From assembly GCF_932276165.1 (NCBI RefSeq), contig NC_063984.1, positions 8,563,501 through 8,627,500 on the forward strand: a DNA stretch of 64,000 nt. The letters run 5' to 3'. This DNA comes from Plutella xylostella. Lineage: Eukaryota > Arthropoda > Insecta > Lepidoptera > Plutellidae. Positions 1 to 13,000 of the stretch are shown here, one piece after another (positions within the stretch are counted from its first letter, which is position 1; each line of letters opens with the position of its first letter). Both the position numbers and the translations under genes were made by a program. The notes beneath the pieces were generated by a model that did not search any database, was not told where the DNA came from, and saw only the letters and a list, made by a program, of their open reading frames with translations.

Positions 1-2560
1 TTTGCTTATAAGTTTATAATTATGCACGTATTTTGTCATACAAAGTAAAGTTAAATGGAACTATAATTGAAATGATGGTTTCTGTATAGGCTGTAATATA
101 CATAGAACTATGTATATGCTTCATGTTGGCACTTCAGCCACTTTCGCAATAAAAACCTTTTTCGTACTTATTGATTTGTCTAAAAAATTGCCTAAGTTTC
201 GAGGAAATGACAATGGGCGTTTTGGGACCTATGTCCAATAAAGATGAGTCATACATCGTTGGATAGCTCTTTTCAAGTGAGCAAAAAAATATTATGACAA
301 CAAATCCGTATAAGTTGTCCATTTTGAAATATATTCGTCGGAAGGAAGTATTTTTCTATGGCATTGTACTCTCTCTCCTGATGACAGTTAGGGCGTAATA
401 CACGTAAACACGTATTATTAAATGGGAGAAAATACTTTCAACTGGTTTTATTTACTGAGATAATAAACAAATGTAATATTATAATGAATGATGATCATTT
501 TGTTATAAAAATTAAAAATGAATGTGAAAAAATAACAAAAACATTAAAATTACAGAAATAAAATATAAAAACTTTCAAGGTGTGATTATTCTAATTGGAC
601 AGTAAATCAGGACTGGCGCTTCTGTTATTCATATTCTGCAAAAAAATACCTTTTCAACGACGTATCACTCATTTCTATTGGAGCTGGTCCCAGCTTCCAT
701 ATATTTGTGCCCATCATCATTTGTTTAGTTTGTCCCGTATCATTATGTATTTTCAGTTCTGACTATGAGGTAGCCTGTAGGAAAAACATTAATTGACATA
801 CTAAGAGTTCCATATAGGTTCCATATGACACGTGATAAATTGGAGGTTAACAAATCAAACACCTCACAACACAACAGTGACGAGGCCGAGACTAGCAAAT
901 ACACTAGAGGTTTCTTGTATCACGACCAAACTACATAATAATGCATAATGTTATTAGAGCCTCCTTGTTTTGCCGCTAAACACTTGGTCATTGAACTTTA
1001 AGACCTTTGGTTTGGTGCGAAGCAGTTATCTTGAACTTTTCGCCGTTTTTTGCATCCGTTACTATTACTAGCGAGGTCGTGTGTAAGCGTTTTTTTATAT
1101 TGTTTATGTATGTGTCTTATCAAAAACATATTATATTTTTACACTACAACTATAATTATTCTTAAAGGGTGTTTGTTCGGTAAAGGCTGACATAACTAAC
1201 AATTAACTGACATACCAATCATACACCGATGCGGCTAATACGATTTAAAATGGTTTTTTATCTGATAGGTAATGTGATAGGTATCAGGTATTGATTGCCA
1301 TTTCTCCATTGTTCCTAAATCCGGCTAAATATAAATGGTAGAAGAAGATCTCAGTGGGACCTGCAGCGTGACTGCAGCATCGTGACCGCGCCGCAGTGAC
1401 CGCCCCCCGCGCTTGCGACACTCGCAACAACAATGTTTCATTTCACATAATTCGTAAAAGAAGAGTACAAACTTAATCTTTTGTACTTTCTTACTACACG
1501 ATTTTAGTCAAAAGATAGCTTATTTATTTAGAATAGTCATCATGGGGGAACAACATGCAAATGCATCCGGAAATACGGAATTCACGTGATTGTTAACTGT
1601 ATCTCAGAACTTTCCAGGAAGAATACTGTAACTTCAGTCTTCAGTTGAGAACGAATTTCGCTTTCACATTATCAACGCATCTTGCTCTCTGCATTGTTAA
1701 TGCACAAAGCAGAACGGGCCCGATCCCATAAAGGCATCTTATATGCAATAAATCCCTAATTTGGAATTGTTTGAGGAAGAGGGAAGCCTCAGCATTTACC
1801 GAGCGCATCTCCGCATTGGATGACTCCGGCTTATATTTTATTGATGAGTGGGCTCGCAATTATGTATCCGTTTACGGTGTAGCTTGTTGTCGTGGAGCAA
1901 ACGTGTCAAGGCCGCGGGTGCGGGGACGATCCGGCTGGCGACCGCTCGCTTCCGGGTCTCTGCTCACATCACTTGTGTGAACGAACAAGTGTTTTTGCGC
2001 TATTGACCCTGACTATTCCATTGAAGCTTCATTAATGCCCTGTACGGCACGAGAATCAATTAACATTGAGGAGGTACTCGAGATGAATGTAACATGCCCG
2101 TGTCAGATGCAACCATGTATAAACAAGCTGTCTTGTATGTATTGGTGTGACGACACTGTTGGGGCAGCCTTATGTAATAGAGCACACAGTGTCACCCGCC
2201 CCGGTTGACTAATGGGCAAACACAACTGACCACTACGAAATCAAAAATATGATTAAATTTCACTCTTTCAGTCACGCACGGATGACTTTACATGCTGAAA
2301 AGCTGGTTGGGCACGGTCAGGCCTTCTGTTATGCTTAACCTAGTACTGTCAACTCTTATCTACACTTCAGAGGCTTTCAATAACCAGTTGTTTAGCCGGC
2401 CTGTGCAGCAATACACTTTGCATCATACAATTTACAACCACTTTGCATTCAAGACTCGTCAGCAACACCGAAAAGCTTCTGGAATCTTCGCTAAGTCGCA
2501 TTTAAAGCACGATTTGAAATGAATTCGCTTTTTAATTAAATTGCATAACAGAATGTGATC
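1..2560. other. Non-coding upstream DNA, no gene recognised
   Basis: This AT-rich stretch carries only short open frames (up to about 70 codons) without recognisable domains, credible splice context or coding-like composition. A GC-richer patch at about 1340-1430 and another at 1780-1980 may be regulatory DNA of the lectin gene downstream, but nothing in the sequence proves it. Confidence 0.5.
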
Positions 2561-2569
2561 AGGTGCCCC

Positions 2570-3008
2570 AGTCAGTCATCGGCGCGGCCTGGTGGGGGGT
2601 GACGGACGTGCACTGTTACATAAAATTCAAAAATATTTACCTTGTGTCGTGAACGCATGATGTGACGCAAGAGCCGGTCGCGGGACGCGCCGCCGGGGAC
2701 GTGGGTGCGGGCGGCGGCGGCGGCGCTGGAGTGACCCGGTTCATGATGAGTGTACACCGTACATCATTACCGACAAATAAGTTGCCTTTAATTATATTCA
2801 CATGGGGGTTTCACAAGCGCATGTCAGCGCTAAAAGTCAATCGTGAGAGAGTATTGCGTCCCGAGGCTCGCGGTGGTGCTTCGTCTATTAAATATCTATT
2901 AACCCGCCGCTGACATTTAGAGGCTGCTGCGAGATGTGGGTCGAGCGGGTACCCTCCGACCCTCCGTCCCGGAGCCTCCGCTCATTCATTATTTCTGTGT
3001 AACATGGT
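2570..3008 (+). promoter_or_regulatory. GC-rich block with possible 5' UTR exon of the lectin gene
   Basis: A locally GC-rich block contains a (GGC)n run at about 2710-2730 and ends in a strong donor-like GTAAGT beginning at 3009. A TATTAAATA-like box lies at about 2885, some 30 bases before a possible start at about 2915. An exon ending at 3008 could splice to the acceptor immediately before the lectin ATG (CAG at 4071-4073). It would then carry an upstream ATG at 3004 opening a very short uORF. This is inferred from splice signals and composition only; the lectin could equally have another leader. Confidence 0.25.
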
Positions 3009-4073
3009 GTAAGTACCTGTTCACTGTGAACTGTGAGTGCGATGTCCCGGCCTATAGGCAGAAGCTGCGGGGGTTTTCGACATGTTGATGATTCCCCAAC
3101 GTCTAGTACGTAATTACATAGTCAAAGAAATGCAATAGGTATTCAGAAATGTGAGGAAGGCTTTCATTACGCTACATTTAGTTTTAATAGTGTGCGCCTA
3201 GTCTAATGCACGGACGTCGGTATTTTTCTGTATGCCTACTTAATTGTAGACAAAAACTTAACTGTCCAATTTGTCCAAGATTGGACATCACGCACCCGCC
3301 CGCCGCGCCGTGACATCCAAATTACAAACTGTCAAGTTAACGATCCGGCATACAATGGGCCATTATGCCTCGTTCGTGCCATTCGATTCGACTCTACAAC
3401 ATAATCTTGCTAAATCTTACAAGTTTTTATCTAATGAGTAAGTTATTTGCTATATTTAAGGGCACAAGTGTTTGGCTCATAACTCATAAGTGGTAGAACA
3501 ATGCTGGGAACAACTTTGATAATTATCAGAGACTTATAAGACAAATTAATTACTGTCGCAGTACCATAACTTTATTGAAATATTGTGACTATTTGTGACC
3601 TGAAAAAGTTTGCACTTTAAAAAAATATACTATTGCCTTACTGAATTAATTGTCGCAAAGCCTCTACTCCGTTCTGCCAATCGATCCAAAGGCAACTAAG
3701 CGCGTGTACTCGTAGGTATACCGCTGGATTTAACCGCTTGTAGGCCCAAGTTCAGCGTAATGTAAAGTGTGGCAGATCAACGAGCTTTCTACTTCTATTA
3801 TACATATACGCCTTGAGGGGTCGCTTGCTGAGCCCTTCTACGCTAACCAAGAATGCGTTTAATTACATTAAACGTTGGCAACTCTTCGAAAACTCATTTT
3901 TCTAGACTAATCCTCATCGCCGCTAGTTCATAGCTATGAATGTACACCCACGAACAATGAAAAAGTTCCAATGACAGTCAATGGCAGGTGGAACTTTGTC
4001 ATTGCACGTGAGTGTATAAAGCTAACCTATAATTGAAAATACCTATATTCTCATTAATCTGTGTTGTCTCCAG

Positions 4074-7000
4074 ATGCACGGCTGGCTGCTGATAGCCGGC
4101 GCGGCGCTGCTGACGGCGCTCGCCGCTGCGCAGAAACCGGGCAGGTTCCTGTCGCTGCCCGTGCCCTCCAAGTGTGCTAACAGTAAGTCTTCTTATATCC
4201 TTCTATATAATATTACCTCTTGGGGGTGACTCAGGGGGTCATTCTGAACAACTTTTATTCTACGAGTTTCGAAAATTCGCGAAGTAACTAGCTAGAAGCT
4301 TTTTGCAACACCCTGTATAATAGGTAAACGTGAACCAGTTTTGATTAAATTCAGTATGAAGGAAAGGTTGTATAACACACAGGCAAATTCTTATCCCAAA
4401 ATTCCCAGGAAGGCAAAGTAAGCTCGCCTGTTTAAATATCTTGGAAACTGTGAATGTATGACTGCTGGAATAATGGACTGTTGGGAGGGTATGTTTCCAG
4501 GCGAAAGTTGTTCGATTTGTGTGAAATGTGGTTAAAGTTGTCCAGAATGTCTCTTTTACTCTGTTTAAAATAACATCGCGCGATAGGACCAACCGTAAAT
4601 CAGCTCTAGTTTGTCACCGGTACGCTAAGAAGAACAAGATTAGATTAAATAACAAATTATAAATGCACTTTTACTACTAAGGAAACGTAGCTAGTTTGTG
4701 TCTGATATATTTATGATAATATTATGTAATACATTCCTACTGTGAATAAGCCAAATTTATCATATCTCATATTGCCTTGTTTTTCTTGATTGATCGTGAT
4801 TAGCATAAAACAGTAATTAACTAATTATAATATATGAATCAATATTAATTCGGATGAACTGTCGCATTCATCTATCTACGTAGCAGAGCATGAATGTACG
4901 TAAGTATGTAAAAATGAGAAGGAACGATACAATTTAATACCCTTGAACTCAAATTCAAATTAACCTTGCATTTTTATTGGAAAATGTTTATTTCATGAGC
5001 AGCATCACTTCCTTGATAGCATAAAATTCAGTAAGTAAATGTTTTAAAATAAAATTTTAATATCGAAGTGTTTTTATTGGGGCTCTTTAATATCCAAATT
5101 TATTAATTATCATATCGCAATGATGCTTGGTTGTAAGACGCCTTTAATGGCAGTAGGTATGAATTTATAATAAACACAAATACAATTATAATGACTTCTA
5201 TCAAAAACTTAGTGTAGGGATATTTCTTCATCGGCTCTCGAAGAGTCTAAAAGTGACAAAGTAGGTACAGGTATATAAATGGATGCCGATCTAACCAGTT
5301 TATATCTTGCTTGAAACCATTTTTATGTTACTTTGTCAAACTAAAACAAGTCAATGACCGCCAAGGTCGGGAGAGACGCGTGTAGCCTCCCCCCTCCCCT
5401 CTCCCCGCTTCAGTTCCCTCTCGCCCGGGAAAAAGCTTCCCTTAAGCTTTTTCATATACTCGTGTACCTCCTATTTGAAAAAGCTCAAGAAAATGTTTTC
5501 CAGCGATAAAATGAAGGAAACCTGTAAATGTAGAACTAAATACGTATATATTTACATATAATAGATAGGTACTTAACCTTCAGGTCCTATCCTTAAGTAA
5601 TACTTATATTACTCTTTTTAAAAGTATAAATTTCGTCTTATAACGTTAATTTTTGTTCTCTTTCATTTTACTCACTATCGGGTCTTTATTTTACCATTGA
5701 GTAAATAACGCCATAACTGGATAGTGGATAAGTAGCACGACAAATGAAACGAAAAGTAAAAAGGACTGAGGACGTAACACTCATTCTTATTCAAGGCATA
5801 ACTCAGTGTATTTGCCTTCGTTTGTAGGTACTTGTGGAATTAGCAAACACGCACAACTTGACCATTTGTTTTAGCGAGACCATATCTGATTAGCCTCTTT
5901 AGTTCTCTGTCCTAAGGATAAGCTTGAAAGTCATAGAGAAAAAATAAATAATTTGAAAGTCTTGCTAACCATTCAATCAATCACAGCGCTTAAGGTGTAC
6001 TTAGCGTACCATTATAATGTGAGGAACTGGACAAGTGTGATTGATACTAAATACAAAATATAATACTAAAAGAGACAGTGTTCTAATCAATAGGACATAG
6101 TTTTGTTTCTAAATTACGAACATAATATTGACCTATGTAATTTCCCGTTTATTTAAATCCTTTAGTGGTAGTTTGCTGACTATATGTTATGAAACTTCTG
6201 TATAAAAATAGCTACATTTAATAATATGCCAACTGTATATTGTCACAATTATTTCCGTATACAATTTATGAATTTAAAAGTTTCACCACAATCGTGCTAG
6301 GAGAAAATAGGAAATGATGCTTCTTCACCAGTCATTTCATGACGAGACACAGCAGGACTGTACTTAACTCTACACACATACATTTGATATAACAATTATA
6401 CAAAAATTGAATACATGCTTACTTAAATTATATAATAGGTTTTCAATTTCAGTAAGTAATTACTTACTTACATATGGATGAATTGAATGCAACAACGCTA
6501 TTCGTAGGCAGCAGGCTAGTGCCTGTAAGTAATAACGGCAGATAGTGGCTATGAAATACTTCATGAATAAGCACAATAAATTCCGACCATTTTGTTTGTG
6601 CAGCTTTAAAGAAGAGTCATTAAAGTAAGAATTAATAATTTTAAGACATAAATAAGCGCTTCATCGTTTGGGCTCACGGCCGCCGGGTCACAGGACCCCA
6701 AAGGGGGTTTTGTCAACTAATATTATCAATATTCATAAAGCCGGTTTAATATTTTAATGCTACGGCTATTTCGATCGCAGCTGTATGTTTGGGCGGATTT
6801 TATTCCGGGTTATATGCCTTCGTAAGCCGATTGATGCTGTTCATTTTTTAAGCTTTTGTTTTTTAATTTTCAATATATCTCGTGTGTTGCCACAACGGGG
6901 TGAATTTCCCGCAGCCAAAAATTGCGTGGCATCAATGAAATCGGTACTAAAAAACCAAGTTATAATTTTCTAATATTTTTTTCCGGTTAAGTGAAATAGT

Positions 7001-10000
7001 TATCTATGTGTAGCACTAAATATTTTATTAATAGGATTAATGGGTATTTTAAAAAAAAATATTAAACCTCCAAATCTTTCATTGCCGTGTCTGTCCCCAG
7101 GTCACCACGTTTTGTATTATTATTCATTGATGAAAAAATATTGAGTATTGATAGTTAAACTTAGTTTCATTTGATACATTAATAGTTAAAGTATTGTCAC
7201 GGAATACATTTATTGAAATATATAAAGAATATAACGAACGGTAAGTGAAAATTCATGTGTCCCAGAACTTCTGTTCATCGCCGTGTCCTAAACATGATCA
7301 AAGATATTGTTTTACCTATGAACTTGTGTGCCCCCCTCAGTGCGCTAATCGTTTCTTACAAGTGTCGCCTAACTGCTCGACGTGGAAGGAGGTACATCGG
7401 TGCCCGCGTTTTTGCGCTATAGTGAAAATCAGTCAAAATTTTGGGGACTGGACATTTTTTCTTTCATTGCCGTGGATAGATATAACTTCTATAAAATTAA
7501 GTTTGTCTTCTAGAGTAAGCATTCAAAAGAAAGCTTTTTGAAAATATTTATCTTATAAAGTGTTTATTTCTTCGAATAGTTAATACTTTTTTAGTTATTT
7601 TTATTTAATGCCTTGGTTTTCATCGCCATGCTTTCATTTCCGTGGCTTCCGTGGCCAATATTTGCTATGGCAATGAAAAAAAAGCCACGGCAATGAAAAA
7701 AAATTCATTGCCATGTCCTGTAAAATAATTTGTATTCATTGCCGTGGTTAGGTTATTCATTTCCGGGGCCAGGTTATTCATTTCCGTGACTTATGTTTTC
7801 ATCGCCGTGGTATGTATGATTAGGCAAAGTAACATATCTTTACCATCTTTTACCTGTAATACAGGTAATACCGATCACTGACATATTATCTACAGGACTA
7901 GTCAAATTACCTCTTTTTGCAGTGCGTTAAGGCGGGTGCGTATCGAGATGTATAAAAACGAAATATATAATATTACATTAATAATAACAATGGAATCAAT
8001 TATAATGAACGTTATGTATAAATAAGATCGGTGGTAGCTCAGTCGGGTAAGCACCCGCTTCCCACGCCAGTGATGCGGGTGCGAATTCCGGCGCTGACAT
8101 GTACCAATGTGTTCCTTTGAATTTAAATACAATGTATACCATCGCTTTTACGGTGAAGGAAAACATCGTGACGAATCCTGCATATCTACCTATAGATTTA
8201 GCACATCTAGATAATATGTGAACCCAGCCACCCCCTGTGGACCAGCGTGGTGGGAAATGGTCCAAGCTTAGAAAGGCAGCTTAGACCTTGGAATAGAATA
8301 TTCACATTGCACAAAGGTCCCATTCGAGAGAGCCAGGTGCAGGTACTTACACCTCCCACAGATAGTAGAATAGAATATAATAGAACATACATCTCTGCAG
8401 GAACTCAGCTAGATGCTAAGTGGCCTTAATGCTGCTTGCAACGTGTAGGTCTCCGTATGTACTTGGGCAAGACAAAAGTCATGTAGAATGTTCACATAAA
8501 ACCGGAGCCTGTGATCGTTCGTGACTTTCGTGAGACAACTATCGAAGTTGTGCAATAATATGACTACCGGAGGCAGACTATTCGGCTAGGCAGAAGCAAC
8601 TTCGACAAGGAGGCTGAAAGGCGCATCCAACAGTCTTCAACCATTGCACCCTGCCAGTTATGAAATATGGTGCAGAGACGTGGACACTGATGGTGGGACT
8701 GGTCCACCGATTTAAAGTCACTCAGCGTGCTATGGAGAGAGCTATGCTTAGGGTTTCTCTTATGGATGGTATCAGAAAAGAGGTTATACGTCAGAGGACT
8801 AAGGTTACCAACATAGCTGTCAAAATATGCAAGCTTAGGCAGGTAGCCGTTAGTGGCTGGATTCGGAAGATCGAGGACCGAGTGTTGTGGCGCTCCTTGG
8901 GAGAGGCCTATGTCCAGCATTGGATGATTATAGGATGTTATAGGTAAGGTTTATGATCAAGGTTTGTGAACGTTATAAGTGTGAAATGAAACATTTTCTT
9001 TCATACGTCGCAATACGGACCCCACAATGCTACTTAGAGAATTCCATACTATATTCTTATTTTTTATACATACTGTCGTTCTTTCTTTCGTTCCAATATC
9101 TATCCAAATATTTCTGCCATACATACCTGTCTAAGTTTGCGTTTCCCTCACAGTCTTTTTAAAAAAATGCAGTGGATTGATTCTTTTATTTCCATTGTAT
9201 ACAGTTCTTTCATTGCCGTGGAAGTTTGTTTCATTGCCGTGGGCCTTTGTTTCATTGCCGTGGACGCTTGTTTCATTGCCGTGAACGCATGTTTCATCGC
9301 CGTGGCACGAAAATTTTAATCATCCGTATCTCGTTAAGTTTTTAACTTATCTGCTACCCATTTAGTAAGAACACTAACATGAACAAAAACTTTAATAAAA
9401 GCGTTTTTCTAATATAAAAAACCTTAAGATAAAAAAGTCCACGGAAATGAAGATTTTTTAGGACTTGTTGAAATCCACCCAACGGCATGCGAAACTTAAT
9501 AAATAAATAAAAATAAATAAATAAAATAAAAATCTTTAAAAAAAACTCTGTAACAGTATGTAGCGCTAGCGAACCCCTGCTAGACCTACTCATATCACTA
9601 CACTATTAGTTCAATGGCTCCTGTCGTGTACTTAGATCTATTAAAATATACTATTTAATTATCTCCATTAGGTATGCGATATTTCATTCACACATTATTT
9701 TTGTATAGTAAATCAAGAAGGATTAGGTACTAGGAGATACCTTCAATTAATTTATCTTTTGTGCTTTGTGCTACTCAACTTAGATGAAGTGGTTGCCAGC
9801 CATTAAAGTTTTCAACTGTTGCGAAGATCCGAAGGTCCTTAGATTCTTTCTGATCAAATAGCAGCCTATGGCCATTGGGATGTTGCAATTTAATTAAATC
9901 TGTTTAGGATCCAAGCATGATAAAGGTTTATATCTAACCGAAGAAATAAAATTTAAGAATAAATAGGCTTAAACATACTTGTTCGCCAAAATGAAGTAGA

Positions 10001-13000
10001 CAAGTGATGTAAGTGAGCCTAATACATAGTTTGAATTAGGAGACATGTACTAGTAAGTACCTATTTTGTGCACAATTTTCCTTAACCTTTTCCGAATTTG
10101 CACACTAATCAATAAGATAACAGGAGCGACGCAGAAGTACGGAGTTAAGCACGAACTTGTGTTTGTTAACGAAAGTATGAGTAAAATATTGGAATTAGGG
10201 TCTGAAACTCCAAAAAACTACTACGATGTAGGTGTGTACAGGTACCTATAAGTACTTACCACTAGCAATTTATATTTCTTTGATATCGTAGACAACCAGT
10301 CTCTAAGCTCAATGATAATATTTATATTAATATCACTAATAAGTTAAGTATGTAAGTGATTCTTATAGATATATCTATGAAGTTACTTCGTTAAGCTATA
10401 TATAGCGGAGACGGAACTATGACATAATTATTATCATCATAGTTCCAGCAAATAACATATGCTTATTGTAAATACTTACGTAGTAATTAACCTATGAATT
10501 AATTAAGTTAAGTAGAAGCATGTCGATCGTCATTCTTTAGAAAATATAGCTCAATAATTACAGACATTAGATTCTTCTGTATGTATTATTAATAAAAGAG
10601 TTAAGTATAGTATTTGTGCTGTCGTTCACAGAGTGTGAACAACTGAAGGTGCTGCATCCACCGGGGCTGGCAAAGTGCCGCAGAAACCACAACTTACCCT
10701 TAATTCAACACTGCGCATTGACTGAATCAGCACATATTGTTTCCCATATTTACATCAAGACTATGAAACAAAGCTTTTTCGTATGCTGACGAAATCCATT
10801 CGTATCGAAGACAATGGCGAATTGATGTTTCGAAAAGAATCATGTCTGACATCGACCTCAGCAGTAATGGCCGCCGAACTCGTGGTCCGCGATAATTCAG
10901 GGCCGAGTAGGAGGGCTACACTTGCTTCACGAAACACCAAGTTTCCACTCTATCTCGTTGCATTAAACGTTCACGACAGCTCTCCGAAACTTCGTATTTC
11001 GAGAGCTAGAGTAGTCCCCCTGAGCATGGACGGTCGTGAGCTTCGGACGGGACCATTAGCACTCGACAATTGCTCGGCTTCGGTGGTTGCGGGCACAAAA
11101 AGCGCATCCGGTATGGATCCTTGGCCCACATCGTGATCGAAGCATCTGCTGATGCGCCGCCAGTCTTAATCGCTGCTGTTTGAACGTTTTAGGTGTTTCG
11201 CGATTGGCGGGTGCTCGCTTAAATTGGCGAAGCTAGAAAGGATAACTGCCGGTACTAACTCAGTGCCCTTTAGTTTTAAGACTTGAAGGTACACCTACTT
11301 GCTATAGTAAAACTACCTATCTGTCTAGGATTATGAGATTCGCAACGCATATAACATAACATTGTGCAATCGTATGTTATCTCAAAGTGCCGGCATAGTT
11401 ACACGCCCTTAAACAAGTAAGAAACTAAGTACGGCATGTATGTGATGTAACCCGTAGGGTCACGGATCGGACCTCATGTGCGGTTTACAAAGTACCCGCC
11501 CATGTACTTGTGTCCATTTGTAATCGTTATGTAAAGATAGCGAGGTACAGCCATGTAGTACCCACGCAAGACGCTGGTGAACATTTTAGGTTTACGCCCT
11601 AACATCAATTAGAAGTTGAGGCAGTCAATGTCACGACCAGATTTGCGCAATCCGGTGCATGACCCGCCGCGGCCGTCACATACCATTCAGCGCTAACTGC
11701 AGCGCACTTACTGTGTTAAATTATTCGGCATTATTTATTCATGTTGTTGCGTCTGCATACATTACGTGAGGTTAGAGTTGGAGCACACGGCCTTGTGTCT
11801 CTGGCACAGTTAGCGTCGCGGTGATCGATTGATACTATTGTTCTTTTTCATTTGTCCGCAGGACCAAAGGAGTTTTTCTACCGAGGGCACAACTACTTCT
11901 ACAGCGGGCACGTCCCTGCGCTGGCCAACAGGAAGGTGGACTGGCTGGACGGCAGGAACATCTGCCGCGAGTACTGCATGGACCTGGTCTCCATGGAGAC
12001 GCAGGAGGAGAACAACCTCATCTTCAAGCTGATCCAGCAGAGTGAGTTCATTATGCATTGTCCATATACGGCGCGGAATGTGCGCGTCCTCACCTGACCA
12101 CTTGTATGTCACTCGCCCAGTGGTCAAGGCGAGTGGATGGTCGTGACCTCTCGCATATTCTCATCAGACACTTCTCATTAAGTGACCTCATTAGGTTTAT
12201 TTGTTTTAGCTAATGTCCGACACTGTTACTGAAGTAGTCATTGATTAACAAATAAATAGCAATTCAGTTATTGTAACATAAAACATTGTGTAATTTCCAG
12301 ACGACGTCCCTTACATCTGGACGAGCGGTCGCCTGTGTGACTTCAAGGGCTGCGAGTCTCGCAAGGACCTGGAGCCCAAGAACATCCTCGGATGGTTCTG
12401 GTCCGCCAACCGGGAGAAGATGCCGCCCACCAACCAGGTCAGTTTTCAATATCATGATTATTAACAGTCGTCTCATCAATATAAAACGAAGCAGTATATG
12501 CATAGTTTACTTATGAATAATTTACTTATAAGAATTGGGAACGGTTGAATACCTATTTTTGAAGTTTAGAAGTGATTTACTAAGTATTTGTAGGTAGGTA
12601 CGATAGAACCAATATTTACGCGTAATGATAGTGGTAGAAGCGCGTTATGGCTCATTGTTACTCATACTGTAGGTCTTGAAAACTTTACTTAAGAACGACC
12701 TTTTTTACTCGTAATAACATAGCAGCTTTTCAGACCTTTAAATCGTAATATGCTGCGGATACCGTGGGGATACGTCATATCTGCCGGAATATACTTGATA
12801 TCTAGCTGGACTTCAAAACTTGAGTCTGTGCTGGACTACGCTCTGACTAAGCCAATATGTCTCCGCATAACCAATTTGTCGGGGAACGAATCGTTAAGGA
12901 TGTGTAACTGGAACTAATAGTTACAGCACTTTCGAGATGCACAAAAGGTTGTTTACAAGGGATTTCACAACTGCTAATAGCTTACGGTTAGCAAACAATA

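Noticed and set aside
8030..8095. Functional tRNA gene
   Set aside because: A and B boxes are present but the acceptor stem and anticodon arm do not fold as a tRNA, and the sequence continues into a SINE body found elsewhere in the window.
11041..11136. Nanos-type CCHC finger on the minus strand
   Set aside because: A short CAFCARN-like peptide appears in one minus frame, but a stop follows directly and the second half of the finger is absent in all frames.
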